Part shown: positions 13,861 to 25,895 of the stretch, piece by piece
Layout of the letters: each line of letters starts with the position of its first letter
Position numbering within the stretch: the stretch's first letter is position 1
Origin: Bursaphelenchus xylophilus
Lineage: Eukaryota > Nematoda > Chromadorea > Rhabditida > Aphelenchoididae
Reading direction: 5' to 3'
Assembly (NCBI GenBank): GCA_904066235.2
Contig: CAJFCV020000001.1
Location: 9,486,001-9,550,000, forward strand
Length of the DNA: 64,000 nt
Program-made: the position numbers and the translations under genes
The notes under the pieces: model-generated
What the model was told of the DNA's origin: nothing
What the model saw: the letters and a program-made list of their open reading frames with translations, nothing else
Database searches by the model: none

Positions 13861-14330
13861 TTGGAGAGGATATTGCCACCTTCGGAGGGACAATAAACCA
13901 TTCAGAAAATCCGACAGTTTGGCCACTTGACAACCAGGGCTTTGTGAGGTGAGATCAATTACCAACTACTGAAAAGTCGTATTCGGGGACAAGACAGAAT
14001 AATTGAGCAGGATGACGGAATTCCTACACGTCCTTTTTGCCGTCAGTGTGACGAAAACGGCTGATTGAAACTGCGTAAATACGACGAATATTCGCGCATA
14101 GCCAGCGGGAGAACAAACCGATTCAGCAACGGTCAAACCTTCTATCTTGAACTTTCTTCTAGACAACTAGTGCAAGTCAAATAATCTATCAAATAAGTCC
14201 ATCTATATTTATTCTGTTAAACAGTATTTACAGCGGCAGTAGTATTTGACAAGCAATGTAAACGATAAAAAAATGGATTCAAAATCCTATACAGTGTGAG
14301 TAGAGTGAGTTGTGTCCTCTTCGAGGCTCT
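13861..14330. other. Spacer between the protease and the Cys-rich secreted gene
   Basis: 470 bp, both neighbours on minus. It holds the protease promoter and the 3' UTR region of nothing else visible. The short ORFs here have no support. Confidence 0.5.
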
Positions 14331-15242
14331 TCATTGTTTTCCGTTGCCGATGGTGATCTTTGGGCAGGCATCCGTCAACTTCTGGAATCCAGATTCAGCA
14401 AGGCAGGAGCAGAGGGCCTGAGCTTTCTCGGTATCCCACGAGCTGTTGATGCAACGCTTGGCGGTGTCGATGATGGCCTGATCGGAAGGCAGCTCCAAAG
14501 CACAATCAAACTTGCTCGCGCACTTCGCCGTTCGGATGTCCAGGCATTTCTTGGTGCACACGGCGAAGGAGAGCGTCTGTGAGATGGTTTGCTTCAGCTG
14601 AACACCACCATTCTTGGACATCCAACGGTTCAATTCGCCGAGTACGGCCAGCTTCAATGAATCGGGGTTGCGCTTCGCAATGAGGGGGTTCTGATCGGAA
14701 GGGGTCTTCAGACAACTGTTGGCAAACTCGTTGCCGATGCAGGTTACGGTGGCGTTGAATTCTGGGCCAAACACTTGGAGACATTCGTCAGCTTCGGTGA
14801 GGTTGACTCCAATTGCGGTCAGTTGTGGCTGAAATTATAGGCAAAATAAACAACTGATAAATAACAGTAAAACTGTAAAGAACAAACAGGAGTTCGCAGA
14901 TAATTTTGCAAGACCATTTTGAGAACTCGAAAAATTCCAGAAACGACTTGATTTTAGACCTTCGAAAAAGAAAACCTAAAGTAAATCTACGACCGAAAGC
15001 TCGGACACTACACGAGCAATCCACCAATAAACTTTCATACCAAAAACAGTGCATCCCAACCCAACTACAACCACATCCCCAAATCTCACCGAACAATACC
15101 CTGCACATTGAGGAAGGGAAGTGGAAATCTTGTCTGCACATGGCTTCAGATCATCGCACGCACATTGCCGAGCATAGGCGGAGAGGCCGGACGGTACCAA
15201 CACAGCGAGGAGGACAAGAAGAGACACTCGAGAAGCGGACAT
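14331..15242 (-). CDS. Cysteine-rich secreted protein, 216 aa, possibly DUF19/T20D4.11-like
   Basis: Two exons, 15242-15090 and 14828-14331 (651 nt, phase 0 junction after a Ser codon). The first 21 residues (SLLVLLAVLVPSGLSA core) form a signal peptide. The mature part has about 15 cysteines, beginning QCACDDLKPC, with CIGNEFANSC and CTKKCLDIRTAKC further on. Spacing and size resemble nematode secreted DUF19-type domains, but this is a resemblance from memory and not proven. Two N-glycosylation sequons are present (NLT, NAT). The gene lies head-to-tail with a secreted protease, which fits a secretory or intestinal setting. Function unknown. Confidence 0.75.
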
Positions 15243-15471
15243 CCTTTGAGAAAGTTGAGTTTGAAACTGACTAGTAATCGAAGCCGAGGTCGTTACCTCG
15301 ATTTTGATGACGGATCGCAGCCGTATTGCCTGCGGGTGGCCAAGAAGGCGGAGAGTTCCGATGAATCCCCGAGAATTTCGCAATTTCGTGAGATATTCTA
15401 TAAAATACGTCATCTCTAAAAAATATGTTCATTTCGTCCAGAAAATGCGTGATTGCGAAGTTTCTCTTCGA

Positions 15472-18052
15472 CAGGGGTGGTCAGCGGACCCTATTTTTCC
15501 GATTTTCGGCCCGCGGCCCGGCCCGGCCCGTCTAGTCTTTTTCCAGGCCCGTCCCGGCCCGGCCCGTGACGGGCCTGGCCCGGCCCGTGCAGGCCCGTTT
15601 ATAGAGGGTTCTGCGAACTGCGCCCAAGCTTGGGATCTAAACTTAGGCAAAAAAGGTGTTGATATAAGAGCGAAGGAATAAGAATTTTTTTCGAGCTCGA
15701 AAATTTTTGCTGGATTTGCTACCAATTTCAAGAGGTAGCGAAATGATCAATTTGCAACCTCCAAAAAAGACGTCGGAAGCAAATCGGCCATTTTGCGAGG
15801 GCGCAAAATTGGGAGGTAGCAAAACGGCGTTTTTGCGACGGCGCAAAATTGGGAGGTAGCAAATCCATGGATTTGCGACGTCCCAAAATAAGCCCCGCCC
15901 CCTCAGTTTTTCAGCCATCACGTTTTGGCTTTTTTGACGGAAAAACACCGTTTAGGGTGAAAAATTTAGCTGATAAATCGTACATTTACGAAATTATGAA
16001 GAAAAAAAACGTCCCTCTTCATCTTTATAATATTTATTAATAAAAGACGTACATTTTCGTATAAAATATGCGGTTTTTCCACAATATTGTCCAAATACGG
16101 CCGGAGAGTCGATGGATGGGGCTGAAGAACATGTTTTGCCAAATATAACCGAAGAGTCGAGGGATGATGGATTGAAGAACATGGCCGCTAAATGAACTTC
16201 CTGGAAATCAAAAGCAAAGTAAAATTTCCTTATCATTTTCAGAAAAAAAGACCTTCATTTACCTCATGGTGCATGTGTCTAATCCGAGCATTGAAATGGG
16301 CATAGTTTTGAACAAAATTACGGCCGACGGAGGTGAAACCGAATTCCAAGTAACAATTTATTACCTAAAAACAAAATAAGAATACTTGAATCCACTTACC
16401 TCCTTTAGCAATTACCACACGGCCTTTCTCTTGATCGACTTCATGATTTCTGCCTCCTGCAAACGATTTATAAGACTCCTGCCATGAATAATATAAAAAA
16501 AAAATTGGAAATCTCTTCTAAAATCAAAAAATAATAACAAAACAGATTTACCATGGCCAAAAAACCAGGAATTAGGCCTTCAGTTGCCTTCAATTCGGAT
16601 TGAATGAACAGAACTCCCACGAAAATTGAACCTAAAATCCGTTCTTGGAGTGCGTGGCATTTCGTTTTCACGGGCCGCGAAAACATTCGCCACTTCATAA
16701 ATTCTTTTTTCTTGTTTCCTTTTGTTGAAATTGGCCAAATAGATGCAGAGAAGCTGAATTAGAAGATAAACCGACTCAAGGTGATCGCCATAAACATCGG
16801 GGACGAAATTGGCGGGCAAACAAGGCTTTTTGACTCCATGGTAAGCTGTTTTGTTATTATTTTTTGATTTTAGAAGAGATTTCCAATTTTTTTTATATTA
16901 TTCATGGCAAGAGTCTTATAAATCGTTTGCAGGAGGCAAAAATCATGAAGTCGATCAAGAGAAAGGCCGTGTGGTAGTTGCTAAAGGAGGTAAGATCGGA
17001 TTTAAGGATTCTTATTTTGTTTTTAGGTAATAAATTGTTACCTGGAATTATTTTTCACTCCCGTCGGCCGTGTTTTTGCCCAAAACTATGCCCATTTCGA
17101 TGCTCGGATTAGACACATGCACTATGAGGTAAATGAAGGTCTTTTTTTCTGAAAATGATAAGGAAATTTTACATTGCTTTTAATTTCCAGGAAGATCATT
17201 TAGCGGCCATGATCTTCAATCCATCCCTCGTCTCTTCGGCCATATCTGGCAAAACATGTTCTTCAGTTCCATCCATCGACTCTCCGGCAAGACTTGGCCA
17301 ATGTTGTAAAAAAAACTCATGTTTTATACGAAAATGTACGTCTCTTATTAATAAATATTTTAACAAAGAAGACGTTTTTCTTTCATAATTTCGTAAATGT
17401 ACGATTTACAAGCAAAATTTTTCACCATAAATGGTGTTTTTCTGTCAAAAAAGGCCAAAAACGCGGTGGTTGGCTGTAAAACTCAGGGGGCGGAGTTTAT
17501 ATTTGGGACGTCGCAAATCCACGGATTTGCTACCTCCCAAATCCGCGCCGTCGCAAAAACGCCGTTTTGCTACCTCCTCTCGCGGAGGTAGCGAAAACGC
17601 CGATTCGCGACCGACTTTTTTCGGAGGTCGCAAAAAGAAGGATTCGCTACCGAGACCACGTCGCAAATTGATCATTTCGCTACCTCTTGAAATTGGTAGC
17701 GAATCCAGCAAAAATTCTCGAGCTCGAAAAAAATTCTTATTCCTTCGCTCTTATATAGCTAGTAAAGGATCAATGTGATAGTTTTATGGTTTTATAATGG
17801 AACTATAGACTTGTAAACGTTTTAGAACTTGAGAAACAGCAACTATAACAACATCAATTAATTTTCCCGGCGCGAAAACAATGAATGCCAACGGTTTGGC
17901 ATTGTAATTTAGACGGGCCGGGCCGGAAAAACCCCAGGCCCGCGGCCCGGCCCGTGACGGGCCCGGCCCGTTTGTAATTTTCCATTATTGAGCCCGGCCG
18001 GCCCGTTTGGGCCGGCCCGTGACGGGCCGGCCCGGCCCACTGACCACCCCTG
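15472..18052. mobile_element. 2.58-kb palindromic hAT-type element with 8-bp target duplication
   Basis: The ends are CAGGGGTGG at 15472 and CCACCCCTG at 18052, flanked by the identical octamer CTCTTCGA (15464-15471 and 18053-18060). An 8-bp duplication and CAGGG-type ends identify the hAT superfamily. Subterminal zones (15500-15600 and 17910-18050) are degenerate arrays of GGCCCG. Inside them a second palindrome spans about 15662-17756, with arms of roughly 0.9 kb meeting a 280-bp centre (16557-16835). No transposase was recognised. The arms hold spliceable gene-like text (see the separate entry). Confidence 0.85.
15990..16840 (-). pseudogene. Gene fragment carried in the hAT palindrome (unknown family)
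   Basis: Reading minus strand from the centre into the left arm, exon-like blocks with good GT/AG borders are visible. One ends G-F-L-A-M; the next reads ESYKSFAGGRNHEVDQEKG; the following pair reads NARIRHMHHE then EVHLAAMFFNPSS. The right arm (17000-17390) is an inverted, separately decayed copy whose matching block reads HMHYE/EDHLAAM. I do not recognise the family. It could be a captured host gene or transposase remains. Confidence 0.45.
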
Positions 18053-18112
18053 CTCTTCGACCCTTTATTCCGCTCACAATTGAACTTTCCGACTTGCTTG
18101 TATACAAAATTC

Positions 18113-18329
18113 CAGGGGTGGCCACCCGGGCCCGTTTCGGCCCGTCTTACTTTTCCCGCAATTGCGATATCTCGTTTTGGAGAAGAGATATCAAAAATCT
18201 GATAACATTTTGAAGGGTCAGCACCCTTCTAAACCTAGGGCTAGCCGAAGTTTCAAAGCCATCCGGTTACTCAGAAAAAAGCGCGGGATAAGTAAGACGG
18301 GCCGAAACGGGCCCGGGTGGCCACCCCTG
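18113..18329. mobile_element. 217-bp hAT-type MITE with 8-bp target duplication
   Basis: Terminal inverted repeats of about 40 bp start CAGGGGTGGCCACCCGGG. The flanking octamer CAAAATTC is repeated exactly (18105-18112 and 18330-18337). The first nine bases match the larger hAT element 60 bp to the left, so both were probably moved by the same transposase. Confidence 0.88.
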
Positions 18330-18430
18330 CAAAATTCTATGGAATATTTATTGTAAATTCGATACATAGAAAATATTCGTATTCAATCACATATATTAGA
18401 CTCTCTCTTTTCCTCTGTGCTGTTCACCAA

Positions 18431-19469
18431 TCAGATTGCGGGGACTTTGTAGGTCTTGAAGAACTTGAAAAACAGAAACACCCCGAAGAAAACAACTATC
18501 AAGGAGCCCAGGACAAAGACAAAGTTTGACGGGGACTTCAAGGAATCAGGGCTTGGCTTCGGATTAGAATTTGGTTGAAGGGTAGCCTCGGAAACTTCTT
18601 GTGGGTTCGTTTTTGGAGCACTGTTGTCGCCGGAGGGACGGGGTTTACTGGTGGAAGCCTTCGGAGGGATTGAATTGGCATGGGCCAGGGTTCGGACAGC
18701 CAGATCTCGACCAAGTCTTTCGAATTCCGCCCGATTCTCGCGCCACATTTTGGCCGCATCCACGTTGGCTGGACTAGCATCATTGGGTTCTAAAAACATT
18801 CAACAAACGATAAGAAAGAAGACCTCGCCACTTACCCGCTAACATTGACACCACTGATATGAGAACCTTTTCCACAGATAACACCGGTGACCACCGTTCG
18901 GAGGAGCTTTCGTATCCAGTGGGATCATCTCCAGGAGTGTGCAAGATGGATATACAAACTTTTCCATCGGCGTAAATGTTGGGATGGAATAAATCGCATG
19001 TAAACCGCATCTTCGGAGGACTTAGTGGGTAATCCTGAAAGAACAATAGCAATAGTCTCTTGTTTCTACAGTAACCTAAGTTGTCAAAATTAAACCATTT
19101 CTCAATGACTCACCTCCGGGAAGCTTAATCTAGCGGGAAATACTCCATTTTCGTAGCAGGTGTCCGGGGGCCCACTAATTAAGCAGTTCCATTCAAAGAA
19201 GTTGTCCTCACTTGATGGACCGGCAATGATTCCCTCTGGTGGATTTGCGTTCAGCTCTGAAAATTGCGGTAAAGTTGTTGAGGTCACAGTTCAGTAAAAT
19301 TGAAACGCATCCACACAACTAAAAAAGAATCACTGTCTCTATGGCAGATGTTCTTTGATCTCAATTTTGATGGTCAGTTTTATCGATTTCTAAACGTTCC
19401 AAACACAATAAACTCAAAAAACTCACGTTTGTATTCGGCCATAAGTCTTTTCAAAGCAAATCCCGCCAT
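18431..19469 (-). CDS. ubc-14: UBE2G2-type ubiquitin-conjugating enzyme with C-terminal membrane anchor, 247 aa
   Basis: An E2 enzyme of ER-associated degradation. Four exons: 19469-19427, 19256-19114, 19034-18836 and 18789-18431 (744 nt, in phase). Residues 1-165 match the UBE2G2/Ubc7 core closely: start [17 protein letters not shown] motif (FHPNIYADG), catalytic Cys89 in KVCISILH, and the family-specific acidic loop about 95-113 ([14 protein letters not shown]). What is odd is the tail. Known UBE2G2 proteins end near residue 165, but here the same exon runs on through a Pro/Ser/Lys linker (172-213) to a 23-residue hydrophobic segment (217-239) and a nine-residue basic end. That is tail-anchor topology as in UBC6/UBE2J. 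The symbol is given by analogy with the C. elegans UBE2G2 orthologue. Confidence 0.93.
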
Positions 19470-19476
19470 GGTTCAC

Positions 19477-19479
19477 CTG
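19477..19479 (-). promoter_or_regulatory. Probable trans-splice acceptor of the E2 gene
   Basis: A TTTTCAG acceptor ends seven bases before the ATG with no visible upstream exon, fitting spliced-leader addition. Confidence 0.45.
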
Positions 19480-20363
19480 AAAAATAACAGAGATCTCATT
19501 AACCCAATGAATAAAAGACGGCTCGAAATTGGACAAAAGAACGGCTCAAAAGGTGATTAGCACACGTCTCGCTGCGAGGTTTCTGATGAAGAAATGAACA
19601 CCATGAAGCGAACGAAGACTTTTTTTACGGAAGGGGAAATTGTCTTCGCAAAAAACCATGTGATTTTGCGGGATGGGAGCAATTGAAAACAGGTAAAACA
19701 GACCTCAAAACTGATCGGCTACAAGACCGCTTGCGGGGAGAACGCATGAAAACAAGCCTCGCTCTGCATGCGCTATCAATAGCAACAAACTGCAATTTGG
19801 GAATGGAAAAATAGTCGAAAACAAAAAACGTAAAGATGAGATTGACAACTAAAATTTATCACAAAAACAATAAAAACCTTCATTGGAAGGATCATTAAGA
19901 GTGCCAAGAGGACCAACTAAAGACGGAACAGCGCCCGATATTGTTAAATGGAGGGTCAAAATATAAAGCAACAAGCTCATAAAATTACAGTATACAGAAC
20001 ATCGAAATGAAATGTTACTTCCACATAAGCCCACGAGTTGAACGTAAATTCATGAATTCGATATGTCTGGCATAAACAATGTGTTATCGATAAGCCAACA
20101 AAAAATGGCTTATTGTTTTCGTGGTGGGGCATAGAATTTCTTCTGAAGTCGTCCATAAAATCCGAATGATGGTTTTTTTGAGAATTCTTTATTTTTTTGT
20201 CCAATTGGACCAAACATGGCTAAGGTTCTCAAAAATAAGTTATCTTTCCTTTTTTTTCTTTCTATTTACACATAGATACATTCGTATACTTTCGTTGTTT
20301 TTGAAATTTTTTCTTGTTGGTTGATATTCTTCAAGATTTTACTTCTGTCTTACCTAGTATTTC
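19480..20363. other. Divergent promoter region between the E2 and PIG-V genes
   Basis: About 0.9 kb between two divergently transcribed housekeeping genes. It is AT-rich with T-rich runs near 20170-20340. No other gene is supported. Confidence 0.55.
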
Positions 20364-20366
20364 CAG
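20364..20366 (+). promoter_or_regulatory. Probable trans-splice acceptor of the PIG-V gene
   Basis: TATTTCCAG ends 15 bases before the ATG at 20382. Consistent with spliced-leader addition. Confidence 0.5.
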
Positions 20367-20381
20367 ACAGGCACCACTGGC

Positions 20382-22223
20382 ATGGTGAAAAGCCGGAGGA
20401 TTCGCTCTCGGCTCAACACAAATGCCTCTAACACCTCCACGAAGGTTGAGAGTATAAAGGAAGTCTTAACATCGAATGGGATAGGTCATTGTGAAGACCA
20501 AGATCATGGATCTGTGGCCTCATACAATTCGGAAACGGTAAGTAGTCTTACGCTTTCTATTTTCTCTGTAGGGTGATATCGAATGCCATCCTGGGAGTAC
20601 AGAGCAGCTGGTATATCCACAGTTAATTCGGCAGCTGATTATTGGAAGATTGCTGCTCTTTGCTATTCAGTGCATTGCTGGCGTGTTTCCAGATGCTCCG
20701 ACTGATGCTTTCAAGGGAGTTGAGGCTGAAGGTACGAGTGTTTTATTATTTTAATTATCTTGTTCTTTAGATTTTGCCAAGAGCCGGGTGCTTCGACCTC
20801 TTTTAGGAGGGTTAACAAGATGGGATGCAAGACATTTCCTTCATATCGCCGAACATGGATACACATGGGAGAGCACACTGGCGTTCTTCCCTTTGTTTCC
20901 GATGTGCTTGAGGGTTATTGGAGGGGTTTTGAAGGTTCTTCTACCTTCTTTTAGTTTGTATAGTTGCATGATTATTGGGGGAGTCCTGGTGAACAATGTG
21001 AGTTATCGCTTCCAAACTTAGTATTGCGGTTTTAGGCAATTTTTATAATCAACGGGCTGCTGCTATATTCATTGTGCCTAAAACTCACCAAATCTGAGAA
21101 GGAATCCATTTTGGCCATCTTCGTCTACAGTGTGAACCCAGCATCAATATTTTTCTCCGCTGTCTACACTGAGACCTTGTACATGATGTTCACTTTGCTC
21201 GGATTGACTTGTATCTATGATGAGAAGAAATCTCCAGATGGGTTCTTATTCAAATTCCTCGCTTCTTCTTGTTGCTTTTCTTTGGCCTTTTTTACACGCT
21301 CCAACGGATGGCTCAACTTTGGTTATATCGGTTATGCGGCAATGATTGATGTTCTAACTCACAATGGAAGCAGATGGGAGAGAAAGAGTAACATCTTGGT
21401 AAAGGTGAATGCTTAAAACTTTTTTTTTCATTAACTTTTAGGCGATGAAATACGGTCCTTTGTTGTTGATATGTCTATTGTTGATCGTCCTGCCACTTCG
21501 ATCCTTCTCAACAACACAAGAAGAACGATATTGCCGATCCACGACAATATTCTCTTTCGATCAGTCAGATCCTCCATTCCATGATGAGTACACTAATCGA
21601 ATCTTGCCTGGAGACGTGCCGAATTTAAAGTGGTGCACCAAAAGAAGTGAATTCTCTCTACTACCTGTGTATTATCCATCAATTCAAAAACATTATTGGG
21701 ATGTTGGACTTTTCCAGTACTGGCAACTCAAGAAGATTCCGTTATTCATTTTAGCAGCTCCGACCTTGATTGTTCTCCTTTATGGAGTTATGGATATTGT
21801 ACTGGATATCACTCTTGATTCAAGAAGTGGGGCCGTGATCATCAGTGAGACGACCTATTTGATACCATTTGCAATTCATTCCACTCTGCTTGGTATTGGT
21901 GCTCTGTTCTTCTATAACGTTGAGGTAGGATATTCGTTTCGTGTTTTTAGCGTATGTATGGCCTAGTCTACTATTAAACGTTGCAGGTTGTCACCAGAAT
22001 CCTGTTCTCATCATCTCCCTTTATGTATATAACGATTGCCCGGATCATGTCCGAGCATTGTCCACGCATCAAATGCCCTGAGGATCTTCTGGAACCCCCG
22101 GTACTACCGTTCTTCGCTAACTATTTCTTTGTTCGAACGGCAAGCAAATTGTTGACAATCTACTTGCTCGGCTACTGCTTCATCGGCACCATCGCCTTTG
22201 TTAAATGGCTCCCATTTGTCTAG
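20382..22223 (+). CDS. GPI mannosyltransferase 2 (PIG-V), 543 aa
   Basis: An ER-membrane enzyme that adds the second mannose to the GPI-anchor core, using dolichol-phosphate-mannose. Six exons: 20382-20537, 20572-20731, 20771-20997, 21036-21404, 21442-21924 and 21987-22223 (1632 nt, in phase). Introns are mostly 34-39 nt, with one of 62 nt. Family hallmarks are RWDARHFLHIAEHGYTWEST followed by AFFPLFP in the first luminal loop, the conserved FFSAVYTETLYMMF region, and WDVGLFQYWQLKKIP later on. Multiple hydrophobic helices follow, and the C-terminus is hydrophobic. The N-terminal 60 residues are polar and variable. It reads towards gpi-1, 1.2 kb away on the same strand. Confidence 0.93.
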
Positions 22224-23422
22224 AGGAACAAATTGGAGGCGTTAGAGTGTAGTCGAATGACTAGTCTATGGTTCTCTTGTTTAGAATGTGTATTTAGAGT
22301 TAATGTATTTGAATGTTCACGCATTTATTTCATAGTCTTCGTTGTTTATTGAAACATAATGAGCTAATCACCTTGCAGCTAGTCAAATCTATCGCTAAGT
22401 CATTCCCGAACTAATGATCTCATATAAATACATAACTTATTTTGTGCTTTGCATCTCCAAGATGTTTGAAATAAAGAATTATTTTTTTACGTCGGGCTAC
22501 GCTTCGGGTTGACGTGCGGTATAAGGGTAATCCCCTCAGGGTATCGTTTGAACTAAAGCCGAATTGTATGTTTGACGCGCTTTTAAATTTTATTTTTATT
22601 TGCCGAGTAATTGTTTACAATTTGTTTTGCCCTCCCTCTCTCTCTTTTCTGGCCGCAGAACGTGCAGTTTGGCCATGATACGCGCGGAAGAGAACGTCCC
22701 GACGCGTTTTGAGAGGAGTTCTCGGCAAAAGAAGGAACGAACGGCCCGAAAGCAAAAATTTTTCCCACAAAAAACAGCTTCAAGCTATAAGGTTTGATCA
22801 GTTTGAAGAATGGAGAGTGTTTTGAATTCTCGTTGTAATTATATCAAATTTAATCTCCATGTGCTCGGGGTTTGGAACTATTGGTAATCGCCTCATAATC
22901 ATGACACAAACAAGAGTTTGGTTTTATCGTTCGATTCCCCCGTTCGAAAGTGTTTTTGGACCTTTTTCTCTTGACCTGAAGAGCCGTTTTTCGGGCTGGT
23001 TTTTTGATGGAAAACGACGTGGGACACTCGATTCCCGGACTTTCGATAAACACAAAAGGTGTTTTGCGACTTGTTTTTGATTGCCTTATATGTTTAATAG
23101 ACTGCTGGTACGCTTTCTTATCGAGAAATTATGTAAATATTACGTGAACCCACGAAGAGGGCCATTTATGCCTGTTATTAGCAGAAAAAAGCCCTTGGAC
23201 GGCGAATGCATGATGCAATTTCATGTAAAAAGGAAGTTTACGGCGTTTTATACTGTTGTACCGCAGTGTTCCGTTTGAAGAGAAGAAAGAGATTGAAATT
23301 TGACGAATAGTTGTTACCTAAAACAATGTATTTTTTGTTCCGTGTCAGATGGTTCCCCTATGCGATTAGTCTATTTCCGAACTTGATTGTCGAAGGGATC
23401 AGTTATTTTAATTTTGTTTTTG
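22224..23422. other. Spacer between PIG-V and glucose-6-phosphate isomerase genes
   Basis: About 1.2 kb. It begins with the PIG-V 3' UTR. From 22488 the sequence is somewhat more GC-rich, with short open frames on both strands but no supported exon. It presumably contains the gpi-1 promoter. Confidence 0.55.
22471..22476 (+). terminator. Poly(A) signal AATAAA of the PIG-V gene
   Basis: Canonical AATAAA 248 bp past the stop, followed by an AT-rich stretch. No closer canonical signal is seen. Confidence 0.55.
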
Positions 23423-23425
23423 CAG
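23423..23425 (+). promoter_or_regulatory. Probable trans-splice acceptor of gpi-1
   Basis: TTTTTGCAG ends six bases before the ATG. A spliced leader or a distant 5' UTR exon would both fit. Confidence 0.5.
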
Positions 23426-23431
23426 GAAATC

Positions 23432-25513
<2,082 letters not shown>

Positions 25514-25558
25514 ACATAATTAGATTCCTAATTTTAGCATGTATACAGTAACAGTAGA

Positions 25559-25564
25559 AATAAA
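25559..25564 (+). terminator. Poly(A) signal AATAAA of gpi-1
   Basis: Canonical signal 46 bp past the stop codon. A minus-strand AATAAA (25591-25586) lies just beyond and may serve the convergent adenylyl cyclase gene, so the two 3' ends nearly touch. Confidence 0.7.
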
Positions 25565-25895
25565 TATTTCGATAGGTAACAATCATTTATTGACAACATA
25601 AAATTAGGTAAACTTAATTGAGATCCAACAGAAAAGGCGTTAAACTAAGTAAAATTCTTTGTTTTCTCACCGCAATTCCCCATTTACAATATATTACAGG
25701 CAGTTTTCGGGTAAAATACGAAGAAATTAAACCTTAGATTTTGTAATGTATGCAAACAGTCGGGAAGATTTTGTAAAGTATAAAATTTTTAAAGACAAAA
25801 AAATAAAAATGCTAACTAATATGCTTCTTAAAGACGTAGATTGTGATAGGACATACTAAATTAATATATAAGCGGACAGATTTCGCCTACAGTAT
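25565..25895. other. Convergent 3' region of gpi-1 and the adenylyl cyclase gene
   Basis: About 330 bp of AT-rich sequence, best read as the adenylyl cyclase 3' UTR. No other gene is seen. Confidence 0.6.

Noticed and set aside
14331..14582. Plus-strand ORF antisense to the Cys-rich secreted gene
   Set aside because: It mirrors the real exon; the minus strand has the signal peptide, cysteine pattern and splice sites.
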